Assembly: GCA_002840835.1 (NCBI GenBank) | Contig: PHCQ01000055.1 | Coordinates: 1-35,010 of the forward strand | Direction: 5' to 3' | Length of the DNA: 35,010 bases | DNA from: Betaproteobacteria bacterium HGW-Betaproteobacteria-16 | Lineage (GTDB): Bacteria; Pseudomonadota; Gammaproteobacteria; Burkholderiales; Burkholderiaceae_C | In this document: positions 22,662-31,155 of the stretch, piece by piece | Layout: every line of letters starts with the position of its first letter | How positions within the stretch are numbered: position 1 is the first letter of the stretch | Translations under genes and position numbers: made by a program | The notes under the pieces: model-generated | Databases searched by the model: none | Told to the model about the DNA's origin: nothing | Seen by the model: the letters and a program-made list of their open reading frames with translations, nothing else

Positions 22662-24271
22662 GCGGCGGTCCTCGGTATGAGCCGATCGGCCAGACGGGCC
22701 GTGAGGGCCATGGCGGTGAACGTGGGGTTGGCGTAGCTGGAGGTGCGGAACACGGCAGCGCCTGCCACGTAGAGGTTGTGGGTGCCAAACACGCGCAGTT
22801 CGCTGTCGACCACACCGTCCTGCGGATGGTGGCCCATGCGCGCGCCACCACACTGGTGGTAGGTGTCGGTGGCCTGCGCCAGCACCCCGGTGTCTTCGGT
22901 GTCGAGCAGGGCATCGATCTCCACGCGGGCCAGCCCGGCGGCCTGCAGGCTCGCGCCGATGCGACGCACAAACGCCGCCATGGCGCGCACTTCGGGTGCA
23001 CCGCCAATGCGCCAGTCCAGCGTGGCCAGCGGCATGCCGAAGCGGTCTGTGCGCTCGGGGTCCAGCGTGATGCGGCTGTCGCTGCGGGGCAGTTGTTCGG
23101 CGTGCATGACGAGCCAGACACCCCGGTCGGCCGGGTTGTAGATGCGGTGGTGCCGCAGGTACTGCACGATCATCGGCACCCAGGCGCTGCCCATGCCCCG
23201 CATGTGGCGCAGCATCTCGGCCAGGTTCAGGCCCAGGCCCTGACCCTCTCGCGGCAGACCGCCGCGCAGCAGCGACTTGACCATCACCTTCAGGTGCTGC
23301 AGGTGTTCGGCGATGCTGGACTCGAACGCGAAGTAGCCGGTGACGTTGAGCGTCGGCTCATCGCCGGTGCTGCCTGCGCCGGTGTTCAGCCGCAGCTTGG
23401 GCTGGTATTTGTGGCCGGCCAGCACGATGTTCTGGAAGGTGCGCAGGAAGCGGGGCTTGTCCAGCAGGTGCACCCGGCCACCACGCATTTCGAGGTGGTC
23501 CTGGAATCCGGCGCCCACCCACGTGTTGCCGGCCCACGGGGCCTGGGGCTGCTCCGCCGCGCTGGCGAGCAGCAGACGGGCGATTTCGATGGTGCCGTTG
23601 GCCAGCACGAAGTGCGATCCACCCATGCGAAAGGTGGTGCCGTCGGGTCGCGCCACACGGACCGACGCAATGCGCCCGTCCTCTTCAGCCGCCAGATGCA
23701 GCCCCGTGGCGTGGGCATGCAGCAAGACGGTGAGTCCGGGTGCATTTTGCAGGCGTTCGCGGAAGAACCGGGCCATGGCGGGCTCCTTGAGCCAACGCGT
23801 GAGGAACAGGGTGAAGCCGGGAATGTCGGGGTATTGGTCGCCGAAGAGCTTGTGCGCCTGGGGCGTGCCTTCATCGAGCGCATCGGCCAGACGCAATTCC
23901 TTGGCCACGGCCTCGTACCAGGGCAGCAGCTCCTGGTAGGTGATGGGCCAGGGGGCATCGGACACGCCTTCGCGTGCCTCGAAGTCGGACGGCACAAAGC
24001 CTGTGAGCTGGCCACCCCATAGGTTGGAGGTGCCCCCCAGGGCGCGTCCCCGGGCGACGGAAATGCCAGCGTGGGCCCGGCCGGTGACGGTGGCCTCATT
24101 GAGTTCCTGCGCCGGGGCCTCGAAGCTGCCACCGCCGGTCTCCAGCACCAGCACGCGCTGGCCCTGCCGCTCCAGCAGCACGGCCAGCAACAGGGCCACC
24201 GTGCCACCGCCGACGATGACGACGTCGTGCGGTGTGTCGGGTGGCGAGGCATGGTTCAGGTCGACAATCAT
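22658..24271 (-). CDS. GMC-family FAD oxidoreductase embedded in EPS operon
   Basis: A 537-aa cytoplasmic flavoprotein with no signal peptide. The N-terminal dinucleotide site is VVIVGGGTVALLLAVLLE; ARGRALGGTSNLWGG is the FAD-contact segment; the C-terminal domain has YHQCGGARMG, with the likely catalytic histidine, and FRTSSYANPTFTAMAL, with the paired asparagine. The C-terminal half resembles sugar-acting members such as gluconate 2-dehydrogenase and fructose dehydrogenase more than choline dehydrogenase. It would oxidise a hydroxyl, perhaps on a nucleotide- or lipid-linked sugar. ATG 24271 overlaps the wzx stop by 4 nt, and its stop overlaps the aldo/keto reductase start. The electron acceptor is unknown. 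Confidence 0.88.
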   Translation of the reverse strand: MIVDLNHASPPDTPHDVVIVGGGTVALLLAVLLERQGQRVLVLETGGGSFEAPAQELNEATVTGRAHAGISVARGRALGGTSNLWGGQLTGFVPSDFEAREGVSDAPWPITYQELLPWYEAVAKELRLADALDEGTPQAHKLFGDQYPDIPGFTLFLTRWLKEPAMARFFRERLQNAPGLTVLLHAHATGLHLAAEEDGRIASVRVARPDGTTFRMGGSHFVLANGTIEIARLLLASAAEQPQAPWAGNTWVGAGFQDHLEMRGGRVHLLDKPRFLRTFQNIVLAGHKYQPKLRLNTGAGSTGDEPTLNVTGYFAFESSIAEHLQHLKVMVKSLLRGGLPREGQGLGLNLAEMLRHMRGMGSAWVPMIVQYLRHHRIYNPADRGVWLVMHAEQLPRSDSRITLDPERTDRFGMPLATLDWRIGGAPEVRAMAAFVRRIGASLQAAGLARVEIDALLDTEDTGVLAQATDTYHQCGGARMGHHPQDGVVDSELRVFGTHNLYVAGAAVFRTSSYANPTFTAMALTARLADRLIPRTAA

Positions 24272-25590
24272 GAGGCGGTTTTGTTTGAGCGCAGACGGCG
24301 CACGGCGCGCGTGGCGGTGAGCCACACCAGGGCCTCTCCCACCACCATCGCGCCCACCACGCCGCTCATGCCGGCGCTGCGCCACGCCAGCCAGGCCACC
24401 ACGAGCGAGAACGCGGCGGCGAGCAGGCTCTGTGCGGCCAGACCGGCATGGCGGTTGATCGACATGAGCACGACGCGCGGGACCTGGGTCGCCGAACACA
24501 CGGCCGCGTAGCACAGGAACAGCACCATGTTGGTGGTGGTGAAGGGAATCTGGCCGTGGGTCCAGATCTCCAGCAGGTAGGGGGAGACGCCGTACACCAG
24601 CAGGGCACCGACGACCGCGATGAGCAGGCCCAGGCGGTTGGCCCTGCGGTAGAGCTTCCAGAAAGCGCCGTCGTCCCGCTGGCCCTTGAGGGCCGTGAGT
24701 TCCGGCCAGAGCGGGTTGCTCAGTGCGTTGGTGACCTGCACCACGATCCGGGCGATGGTGCGGTAGGTGTTGAACACGGCGGTGGCGGCTGGGCCCAGGG
24801 TGGCCGCCACCAGCAAGGTGAAGCCTTGCAGGCTCAGCGCATTGGTGAGCGAAAGCGAGAGGAACAGCGCGCCTGGCGTCGCGGCCTGCCGGATGTCGGC
24901 CAGGCTGGCCCGCCGCACGCCCCAGCGCAGATAGTCGGTGCGACGCTGGCTCAGGCCAATGCAGAACAGCGTGTAGCCCAGGCGGGCCAGCAGCGCCGCG
25001 CTGGCGACCCCGATGAAGCTCCGCGTGAGCACCAGACCGGTCAGGCCGCCGGCCCATTCAACCAGGCGGCCGGTGGTGACCAGGTAGGTGCCCGCTGCAT
25101 AACCCCCGGTGGCCTTGTAGATCACTTCGGCCAGACTGCAGAACAGGCCGAGCACCACGCTGATGGACAGCAGCATGAGTACCGCCTTCCACTGCGGCGC
25201 GGCCAGTGTGGTGGCAGGCAGCAGCAGCAGGGTGGTACCGACGATGAGCAGGATTAGCAGCGAGACGGCCGCGAGGAAGGCCACGGCGCTCTGGAACACC
25301 TCGGCCGCGCGCGCCTTCTGGCCCTGCGTGATCAATCCGATCATCTGGTTGCTCGACGCGGTGGAGATGCCGGCGTCGGCCAGGGACAGGTAGAAGGGCA
25401 ATGCCGTGAGGGCCAGCCAGTAGCCATAGGTGGCCATGTCCCAGTAGTACAGGAACAGCGGCAGCGACACCAGCTGGGTGCCGATGCTGACCGCCTGCGC
25501 ATAGCCGTACGCGCCCGCGCCCGAGGCGATGCGCCCGGCGATGGACGAGAGACCGGGGGGAGACGTGCGCAAGGGGTGTGAAACCGACAT
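24268..25590 (-). CDS. wzx: Wzx-type oligosaccharide flippase
   Basis: A 440-aa MATE/MOP-superfamily membrane protein with 12 or more helices. The N-terminal GAYGYAQAVSIGTQLVSLPLFLYYW and LADAGISTASSNQMI fit Wzx/RfbX-type flippases, which move the undecaprenyl-linked repeat unit to the periplasmic face. Start ATG 25590 sits 16 nt after gmd; an in-frame extension to 25674 overlaps gmd and is rejected. It is followed without a gap by the GMC oxidoreductase. Substrate specificity cannot be read directly. Confidence 0.9.
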   Translation of the reverse strand: MSVSHPLRTSPPGLSSIAGRIASGAGAYGYAQAVSIGTQLVSLPLFLYYWDMATYGYWLALTALPFYLSLADAGISTASSNQMIGLITQGQKARAAEVFQSAVAFLAAVSLLILLIVGTTLLLLPATTLAAPQWKAVLMLLSISVVLGLFCSLAEVIYKATGGYAAGTYLVTTGRLVEWAGGLTGLVLTRSFIGVASAALLARLGYTLFCIGLSQRRTDYLRWGVRRASLADIRQAATPGALFLSLSLTNALSLQGFTLLVAATLGPAATAVFNTYRTIARIVVQVTNALSNPLWPELTALKGQRDDGAFWKLYRRANRLGLLIAVVGALLVYGVSPYLLEIWTHGQIPFTTTNMVLFLCYAAVCSATQVPRVVLMSINRHAGLAAQSLLAAAFSLVVAWLAWRSAGMSGVVGAMVVGEALVWLTATRAVRRLRSNKTAS

Positions 25591-25606
25591 GGGGATGGAG
25601 CGGTGC

Positions 25607-26755
25607 TCAGTGTTCGCTGGACACCGTGGATGCGTAGCCGTGGGTCTTGAGCAGCGCGTGGCGCTGTGCGTCATTCAGATCGGAGACCACCATCTCCGTG
25701 ACCATTTCCTGCAGCGCGATCTGGGGCACCCAGCCGAGCTTGGCTTTGGCGTTGGAAGGGTCGCCCAGCAGGGTTTCCACTTCGGTGGGGCGGAAGTAGC
25801 GCGGGTCCACCTTGACGATCACATCGCCGGGCCGCAGCGCCGGTGCCTTGTCGCCTTCGACCTTCAGGACCACCGCACGTTCGTCCACGCCTTCGCCCTG
25901 AAAGGCCAGCGTGATGCCCAGTTCTTTGGCGGCCATCTCGATGAACTGGCGCACGCTGTATTGCACGCCGGTGGCAATGACGAAGTCTTCGGCCTGCTCC
26001 TGCTGCAGCATCAGCCACTGCATGCGCACGTAGTCTTTGGCGTGGCCCCAGTCGCGCAGCGAATCCAGGTTGCCCATGTAGAGGCATTGCTCCAGACCCT
26101 GCGCAATGTTGGCCAGGCCGCGTGTGATCTTGCGCGTGACGAAGGTTTCGCCGCGGCGCGGGGATTCGTGGTTGAACAGAATGCCGTTGCAGGCGTACAT
26201 GCCGTAGGCCTCGCGGTAGTTCACCACGATCCAGTACGCGTAGAGCTTGGCCACGGCGTAAGGGCTGCGCGGGTAGAAAGGCGTGGTTTCCTTCTGCGGG
26301 GTCTCCTGCACCTGTCCATACAGCTCGGAGGTGCTGGCCTGGTAGAAGCGCGTCTTGTGTTCCAGCCCCAGGATGCGGATGGCTTCGAGCAGGCGCAGCG
26401 TGCCCAGACCATCAACGTCCACGGTGTATTCCGGGCTTTCAAAGCTCACGGCCACGTGGCTCTGGGCGCCCAGGTTGTAGATCTCGTCGGGCTGCGTTTC
26501 CTGCACGATGCGGATCAGGTTGCTGGTGTCGCTGAGGTCCCCGTGGTGCAGGTGGAAGCGCGCATTGTCGATGTGCGGGTCCTGGTAGATGTGGTCCACA
26601 CGCTGGGTGTTGAACTGGCTGCTGCGGCGCTTGATGCCGTGCACGATGTAGCCTTTTTCGAGCAGCAGCTCCGCCAGGTACGAGCCGTCTTGCCCGGTGA
26701 TGCCGGTGATGAGGGCGACTTTGGGCCAGACACCGAAAGGGGGGTTTTTGGTCAT
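25607..26755 (-). CDS. gmd: GDP-mannose 4,6-dehydratase
   Basis: A 382-aa extended SDR enzyme that turns GDP-mannose into GDP-4-keto-6-deoxymannose. The NAD(P)-binding motif GITGQDGSYLAELLLEKGY and the downstream RRSSQFNT are diagnostic for Gmd. The catalytic YxxxK is in YPRSPYAVAKLYAYW, and NHESPRRGETFVTRKI is the strongly conserved substrate region. With fcl upstream it supplies GDP-L-fucose. The 79-nt gap from fcl is the widest in the operon and contains a small hairpin (26806-26819) without a T-run, so read-through is expected. Confidence 0.97.
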   Translation of the reverse strand: MTKNPPFGVWPKVALITGITGQDGSYLAELLLEKGYIVHGIKRRSSQFNTQRVDHIYQDPHIDNARFHLHHGDLSDTSNLIRIVQETQPDEIYNLGAQSHVAVSFESPEYTVDVDGLGTLRLLEAIRILGLEHKTRFYQASTSELYGQVQETPQKETTPFYPRSPYAVAKLYAYWIVVNYREAYGMYACNGILFNHESPRRGETFVTRKITRGLANIAQGLEQCLYMGNLDSLRDWGHAKDYVRMQWLMLQQEQAEDFVIATGVQYSVRQFIEMAAKELGITLAFQGEGVDERAVVLKVEGDKAPALRPGDVIVKVDPRYFRPTEVETLLGDPSNAKAKLGWVPQIALQEMVTEMVVSDLNDAQRHALLKTHGYASTVSSEH

Positions 26756-26834
26756 CTTGTTTCGCTCGCTAGGTGGTTGAAGTTGAGTGAGCTCGACCCG
26801 CCCGACTCCGCAGGCGGAGGAGGGCGCGGGGAGG

Positions 26835-27803
26835 CTATTGCGTCAGGAAGTCCTGGTAGGTCAGTGCCAGACCGGTCGGCAGATCGACCTTGGCCTGCCA
26901 GCCCAGCTTGTGCAGTCGGCTGCTGTCCATGAGCTTGCGGGGCGTGCCGTCGGGTTTGCTGGCGTCAAACCGGATCTGCCCGGCGTAGCCCACGGTGTCG
27001 GCCACGTTGCGGGTGAGATCGGCGATGGTCAGGTCGCTGCCGTAGCCGACATTGATGTGGCTGAGCATGGGCTGGGTGTGTCGTTCGTAGCTGGCCTTGG
27101 GCAGGTTCATCACGTGAACGCAGGCAGCGGCCATGTCATCCACGTACAGAAACTCGCGCATGGGCCTGCCGCTGCCCCAGATGGCGACCTCGCGCAGGCC
27201 CGTCACCTTGGCTTCATGGATGCGGCGGATCAGCGCGGGAATGACGTGGCTGTTTTCGGGGTGGTAGTTGTCGCCCGGGCCATACAGGTTGGTGGGCATG
27301 ACGCAGCGGTAGTCCACGCCATGGCTGGAGCCGAACTGGCGGTTGTAGCTTTCGCAGAGCTTCATGCCGGCGATCTTGGCCACGGCGTACGGCTCGTTGG
27401 TGGATTCGAGCGGACCGGTGAGCAGGGCGTGCTCGCTCATGGGCTGCGGGGCGAGCTTGGGGTAGATGCAGCTGGAGCCGAGGAACAGCAGCTTCTGCAC
27501 GCCGTTGCAGAACGCGGCTTCGATCACGTTGGCCTCGATCATGAGGTTCTGGTAGATGAAGTCGGCGGGGTAGACGTTGTTGGCATGGATGCCGCCCACC
27601 TTGGCTGCGGCCAGGTACACCTGTTGCGGCTTGGTCTGTGCAAAGAAGGCACGCACCGACGCCTGGTCGGTCAGGTCGAGCTCGGCGTGGGTACGGGTGA
27701 CGATGTGGCTGGCGGGATGGCCGGCATCGAGCAGGTGGCGCACGATGGCCGAGCCGACCATGCCGCGGTGGCCCGCCACATAAATGGTTTCAGGCTGGTT
27801 CAT
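26835..27803 (-). CDS. fcl: GDP-L-fucose synthase
   Basis: A 322-aa extended SDR with epimerase and reductase activity that makes GDP-L-fucose from the Gmd product using NADPH. Motifs are AGHRGMVGSAIVRHL for the cofactor, FLGSSCIYPK, YAVAKIAGMK with the YxxxK pair, and GSGRPMREFLYVDD. The conserved cysteine in SCIYP and the CVMPTNLYGP stretch are Fcl-specific. ATG 27803 overlaps the manC stop by 4 nt. Together with manC and gmd it predicts fucose in the polymer. Confidence 0.97.
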   Translation of the reverse strand: MNQPETIYVAGHRGMVGSAIVRHLLDAGHPASHIVTRTHAELDLTDQASVRAFFAQTKPQQVYLAAAKVGGIHANNVYPADFIYQNLMIEANVIEAAFCNGVQKLLFLGSSCIYPKLAPQPMSEHALLTGPLESTNEPYAVAKIAGMKLCESYNRQFGSSHGVDYRCVMPTNLYGPGDNYHPENSHVIPALIRRIHEAKVTGLREVAIWGSGRPMREFLYVDDMAAACVHVMNLPKASYERHTQPMLSHINVGYGSDLTIADLTRNVADTVGYAGQIRFDASKPDGTPRKLMDSSRLHKLGWQAKVDLPTGLALTYQDFLTQ

Positions 27804-29281
27804 GGGGTGGTCACGAGGTTGGGGGTGGGGGTGGCGCGGCCGTAGCTGTCTTCGATACGGACGATGTCGTCTTCGCCGAGGTAGCTGCCGGACTGCACCT
27901 CGATCATTTCCAGCTCCAGCTTCCCCGGGTTGCTCAGGCGGTGCAGCTCACCGATGGGGATGTAGGTGGACTGGTTTTCGGCCAGGAGGAAGGTTTCACT
28001 GCCGCAGGTGACTTCGGCCGTGCCCTTGACCACGATCCAGTGTTCGGCGCGGTGGTGGTGCTTCTGCAGGCTGAGGCTGGCACCGGGTCGCACCCCGATG
28101 CGTTTGACCTGAAAGCGCTCGCCGAGGTCGATGCTGTCGTACCAGCCCCAGGGGCGAGCCACCTTGCGGTGGACCACGGCCTGGGCGCAGCGCTGACGCT
28201 CTAACTGGGCCACCACGTCCTTGACCTGTTCGGCGCTGTCGCGGTGGGCCACGAGCAGGGCGTCGGGCGTGTCGATGATGAGCAGGTCGTGGGTGCCGAG
28301 CGCGACCACGGGGCGGTGCGGTGCATGGATGTAGGTGTCGCGCGAGTACGGGGCCAGGCCTTGGCCCTCGATGCGGTTGCCATCGGCATCGGCGGACGAG
28401 AGTTCGGCCACGGCGTTCCAGCTGCCGACATCGCTCCAGGCACCGGTGTAGGGCACCACGGCCACATGGGCATGGTGTTCCAGCACGGCGTAGTCGATGC
28501 TTTGCGAGCGGCAGGCGGCAAAGGCGCCGGGCAATGGCGTGATCCACTCGACTGCTGTGCCGCGCCGAGGGGCGGCTGCTGGCTCCGGCGGGCAGGCCAG
28601 CGGTGCGGGCAGGGCTTCGCGGCAACTGGCCAGAATGTCGGGCGCGTGTTGTTGCAGCGCCTGCAGCAAGGTGCTGGCGCGGCACAGGAAGATGCCCGCG
28701 TTCCACAGGACATCTCCATTGAGCAGCAACTGCAGCGCTCGCTCTGCGTCGGGTTTTTCCAGGAAGCGCCTGACCTCGTGGGCACCGTCGTCGCGTATCG
28801 TGCCGTGCTCGATGTAGCCGTAGGCCGTGCTGGGTGCGCTGGGCACGATGCCAAAGGTCACGATGGCGCCGGACTCGGCTGCAGGCAAGCCTTGCTCGAT
28901 GGTGCGGGCGAAGGCCAGGTCGTCCGGGATGTGGTGGTCTGACGGGCAGAAGAGCAGCAGGGCATCGGGCTCGCCGTTGTGCGACGACAGCAGCGCAGCG
29001 AGCGCCATGGCCGCGGCGGTGTTGCGCCCCACGGGCTCCAGGATCACCTGCGCCGCGCCGGGGGCTTCCTGCAGGGCGTCGGCCACCATGAAACGGTGGG
29101 CTTCGGTGGTGACGATCATGAGGTCAGGGCCCAGCGGGCGCACGCGTTCCAGGGTGCACCGGAGCAGGCTCCTGCCGTTGATCAGCGGCACAAACTGCTT
29201 GGGGAAACTCTTGCGGCTCAGCGGCCACAGGCGGGTGCCTGAGCCTCCGCAGAGAACGACGGGGGTGATCATGTTGTTCAT
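27800..29281 (-). CDS. manC: Mannose-1-phosphate guanylyltransferase / mannose-6-phosphate isomerase
   Basis: A 493-aa bifunctional type II PMI-GMP (ManC/CpsB/AlgA). The N-terminal nucleotidyltransferase has VVLCGGSGTRLWPLSR and FLEKPD. The C-terminal cupin has the isomerase region RPWGWYDSIDLGERFQVKR, LSLQKHHHRAEHWIVVKG and STYIPIGELHRLSNPG. It makes GDP-mannose for the downstream Gmd/Fcl pathway and perhaps for direct mannose transfer. ATG 29281 or the nearby ATG 29272 can serve as start; the in-frame extension to 29455 overlaps wbaP. No phosphomannomutase gene is in the window. Confidence 0.95.
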   Translation of the reverse strand: MNNMITPVVLCGGSGTRLWPLSRKSFPKQFVPLINGRSLLRCTLERVRPLGPDLMIVTTEAHRFMVADALQEAPGAAQVILEPVGRNTAAAMALAALLSSHNGEPDALLLFCPSDHHIPDDLAFARTIEQGLPAAESGAIVTFGIVPSAPSTAYGYIEHGTIRDDGAHEVRRFLEKPDAERALQLLLNGDVLWNAGIFLCRASTLLQALQQHAPDILASCREALPAPLACPPEPAAAPRRGTAVEWITPLPGAFAACRSQSIDYAVLEHHAHVAVVPYTGAWSDVGSWNAVAELSSADADGNRIEGQGLAPYSRDTYIHAPHRPVVALGTHDLLIIDTPDALLVAHRDSAEQVKDVVAQLERQRCAQAVVHRKVARPWGWYDSIDLGERFQVKRIGVRPGASLSLQKHHHRAEHWIVVKGTAEVTCGSETFLLAENQSTYIPIGELHRLSNPGKLELEMIEVQSGSYLGEDDIVRIEDSYGRATPTPNLVTTP

Positions 29282-29307
29282 GCGTTGAGGTTGTTTTGAG
29301 GCTGCGG

Positions 29308-30882
29308 TCAACACGCACCCTCCTGCCGAAGGACCACGCGCACGGTGCGCAGCAGGATCACGAGGTCGTACCAGAGCGACCAGTTGCGCACGTACCAGAG
29401 GTCCATGTTGATGCGGTGCTGGAAGGTACTGGCGCTGCGACCGCTGATCTGCCACAGGCCGGTGATGCCGGGGCGGGCCTTGCCATAGGCGGCGATGCTT
29501 TTTCCGTATTCGCCGAGCTCGCGGGCGAGCAGCGGACGCGGACCGACCAGGCTCATGTCGCCTTTGAGCACGTTGATGAGCTGGGGCAATTCGTCGATGC
29601 TGGTGCGGCGGATGAAGTGGCCGATGGACGTGATGCGTGGGTCGTTGGCGAGCTTGAAGTTGCTGGCCAGGTACTGCACGTAGAGCTTCTCGTTCTCGGT
29701 CTTCCAGCGTTCCAGCGCGCCGTCGGCGTCCATCACCATGCTGCGGAACTTGATGAAGTCAAACAACTGGCCGTTCACGCCGATGCGCTTTTGCACAAAG
29801 AACACGGGACCGGCGTCGTCGCGCTTGATGCGCCAGGCGACCCAGGCAAACAGCGGTGTGAGCAACACCAGCAGAATGGCGGCGCCCACCACGTCAAGCA
29901 CGCGTTTGAGGATTTGCGGACCGGGGCGATTGAGGTTGTTGCGGGCGCGCAGAAGCAGAACTTCGTGGCTGAAGAAGTGCGAGACCTCCATGCCGTAGAT
30001 TGGCAGGCCCCCGATCGCGGGGACCATCACCAGGTCGTCGCGGGTGAGCATGAGGTCTTGCGCGAGTTCGCGCAGCCAGTTGTTGTCCCGGATGCCGAGC
30101 ACGCCTACAAGCTGGTGGGGCCCGGGCCGGGCGAGGAACGCGCGCACGCCAGGCGTGAGTGCAGTGGGCGCAGCCACCTGCCCGTCCCCGAGCGCGACCA
30201 GCCGTGCGCCCGGGTCAGGGCAGACGACGGCCACGGGCCGGTAGCCCAGCAGCGGTTCGCTGGCGAGGGCCGCAGCGGCCTTTTCAACATCGTCGGGGTG
30301 GCCGATGAGCACGTAAGGCTGGGTGAGCATGCCCGCGCGCAGCAAGCAGGTGCGCACCGCCAAGCGCGCCAGCGGAAGACAGACGAGCACGAGACCCCAG
30401 GTGGCGCCGGTCCAGAGACGCGAAAGCGGCCACTTGGCGAGGTACATGACCATGGCGTCAAGCAGTGCCGCGAGCACGATGACCTGGATCATCTGACGCG
30501 CTTCGTCCCACCAGGGCTTTCGACGGTGGGCGGAGTAGTGGCCCTGCACCGTCCACATCCAGCTCACCATGGCCAGGGCAATCGCGGCAAACAGCGTGGG
30601 ACGCAGGTGACCATGGGCCTCCAACCAGACGTTCATGGCCTGCGAGAGGCTCACATCGTCGCGAAACCAGGCCGGCAGGCGCCCGGCGATGAAACAGAAT
30701 GCAAGTACGCTCAGGTCGGTGAGCAGCAGCAAGGCCTTGACCTGGTTCTGGCGCTGGCTGAGGTTGGCCCAGGGCGCAAGGCTGCGAGCGAGGTCATGTT
30801 CGTTGTAGAGCGGGATGACGGTGCCCGGCGCACCATCCACCGGTAAGGGCGCCTCAAGGGACTGGGTGTGCGCACGTGCCAT
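29308..30882 (-). CDS. wbaP: WbaP-type undecaprenyl-phosphate sugar-phosphotransferase (initiating enzyme)
   Basis: A 524-aa polyprenyl-phosphate hexose-1-phosphate transferase that starts each repeat unit on undecaprenyl phosphate. About four N-terminal helices and a CoA-binding-like middle domain precede the catalytic part (FIKFRSMVMDADG, DELPQLINVLKGDMSLVGPRP in two pieces, ARPGITGLWQISGR). KWPLSRLW, GGLPIYGMEVSHFFSHEVL and ARNNL are close to Salmonella WbaP, favouring galactose-1-phosphate over the WcaJ glucose type; this is from memory of those sequences. ATG 30882 gives a hydrophilic N-terminus; ATG 30948 is an alternative. It is first in the 18-gene operon. Confidence 0.9.
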   Translation of the reverse strand: MARAHTQSLEAPLPVDGAPGTVIPLYNEHDLARSLAPWANLSQRQNQVKALLLLTDLSVLAFCFIAGRLPAWFRDDVSLSQAMNVWLEAHGHLRPTLFAAIALAMVSWMWTVQGHYSAHRRKPWWDEARQMIQVIVLAALLDAMVMYLAKWPLSRLWTGATWGLVLVCLPLARLAVRTCLLRAGMLTQPYVLIGHPDDVEKAAAALASEPLLGYRPVAVVCPDPGARLVALGDGQVAAPTALTPGVRAFLARPGPHQLVGVLGIRDNNWLRELAQDLMLTRDDLVMVPAIGGLPIYGMEVSHFFSHEVLLLRARNNLNRPGPQILKRVLDVVGAAILLVLLTPLFAWVAWRIKRDDAGPVFFVQKRIGVNGQLFDFIKFRSMVMDADGALERWKTENEKLYVQYLASNFKLANDPRITSIGHFIRRTSIDELPQLINVLKGDMSLVGPRPLLARELGEYGKSIAAYGKARPGITGLWQISGRSASTFQHRINMDLWYVRNWSLWYDLVILLRTVRVVLRQEGAC

Positions 30883-31155
30883 GTCAACGCCCACTGCGGA
30901 AAAAGAAGGTCGGCGGGCAGGCACCGAGAGAGTGCATGGCATGCACACGCATGGCGCGCAGATGAATCTGCTGGCTGAAGCTCGTCATACATGGACTCCC
31001 GGGGTTCTTTGGTTTTGCACAGGCAGGCCTGCACTGGTTGCTTCATTTTTAGAAGCTGTGAACCTCGGGCATGTAACGAGCTTTGAGTTCGTTCACAAGG
31101 ATTTGCGTTCAATCGAGCTGGGTTGGATACGATGCCACCTCGTGTGTCGTTGGGT
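30883..31155. other. Leader and promoter region of the EPS operon
   Basis: These roughly 270 bases lie between wbaP and the transposase element. They are less GC-rich toward 31020-31180 than the rest of the window, as expected for a promoter. On the minus strand a weak sigma-70-like pair TTGTGA-N16-TTACAT occurs around 31075-31104. A 10-bp palindrome GCAGGCCTGC is at 31023-31032. None of these is convincing alone. No coding gene is supported. Confidence 0.4.

Noticed and set aside
26806..26819. Hairpin CTCCG-CAGG-CGGAG between fcl and gmd as a terminator
   Set aside because: Stem is only 5 bp, no T-run follows on the minus strand, and gmd would be cut off from its partner genes.
25529..26932. 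467-codon + strand frame opposite gmd
   Set aside because: Antisense to an unmistakable GDP-mannose dehydratase.
29296..30846. Long + strand open frame (about 516 codons) opposite wbaP
   Set aside because: Mirror of a well-supported glycosyltransferase; composition is typical of antisense frames in GC-rich DNA.
31023..31032. Palindrome GCAGGCCTGC upstream of wbaP as an operator
   Set aside because: Ten-base GC palindromes are expected by chance in DNA of this composition; no second copy nearby.
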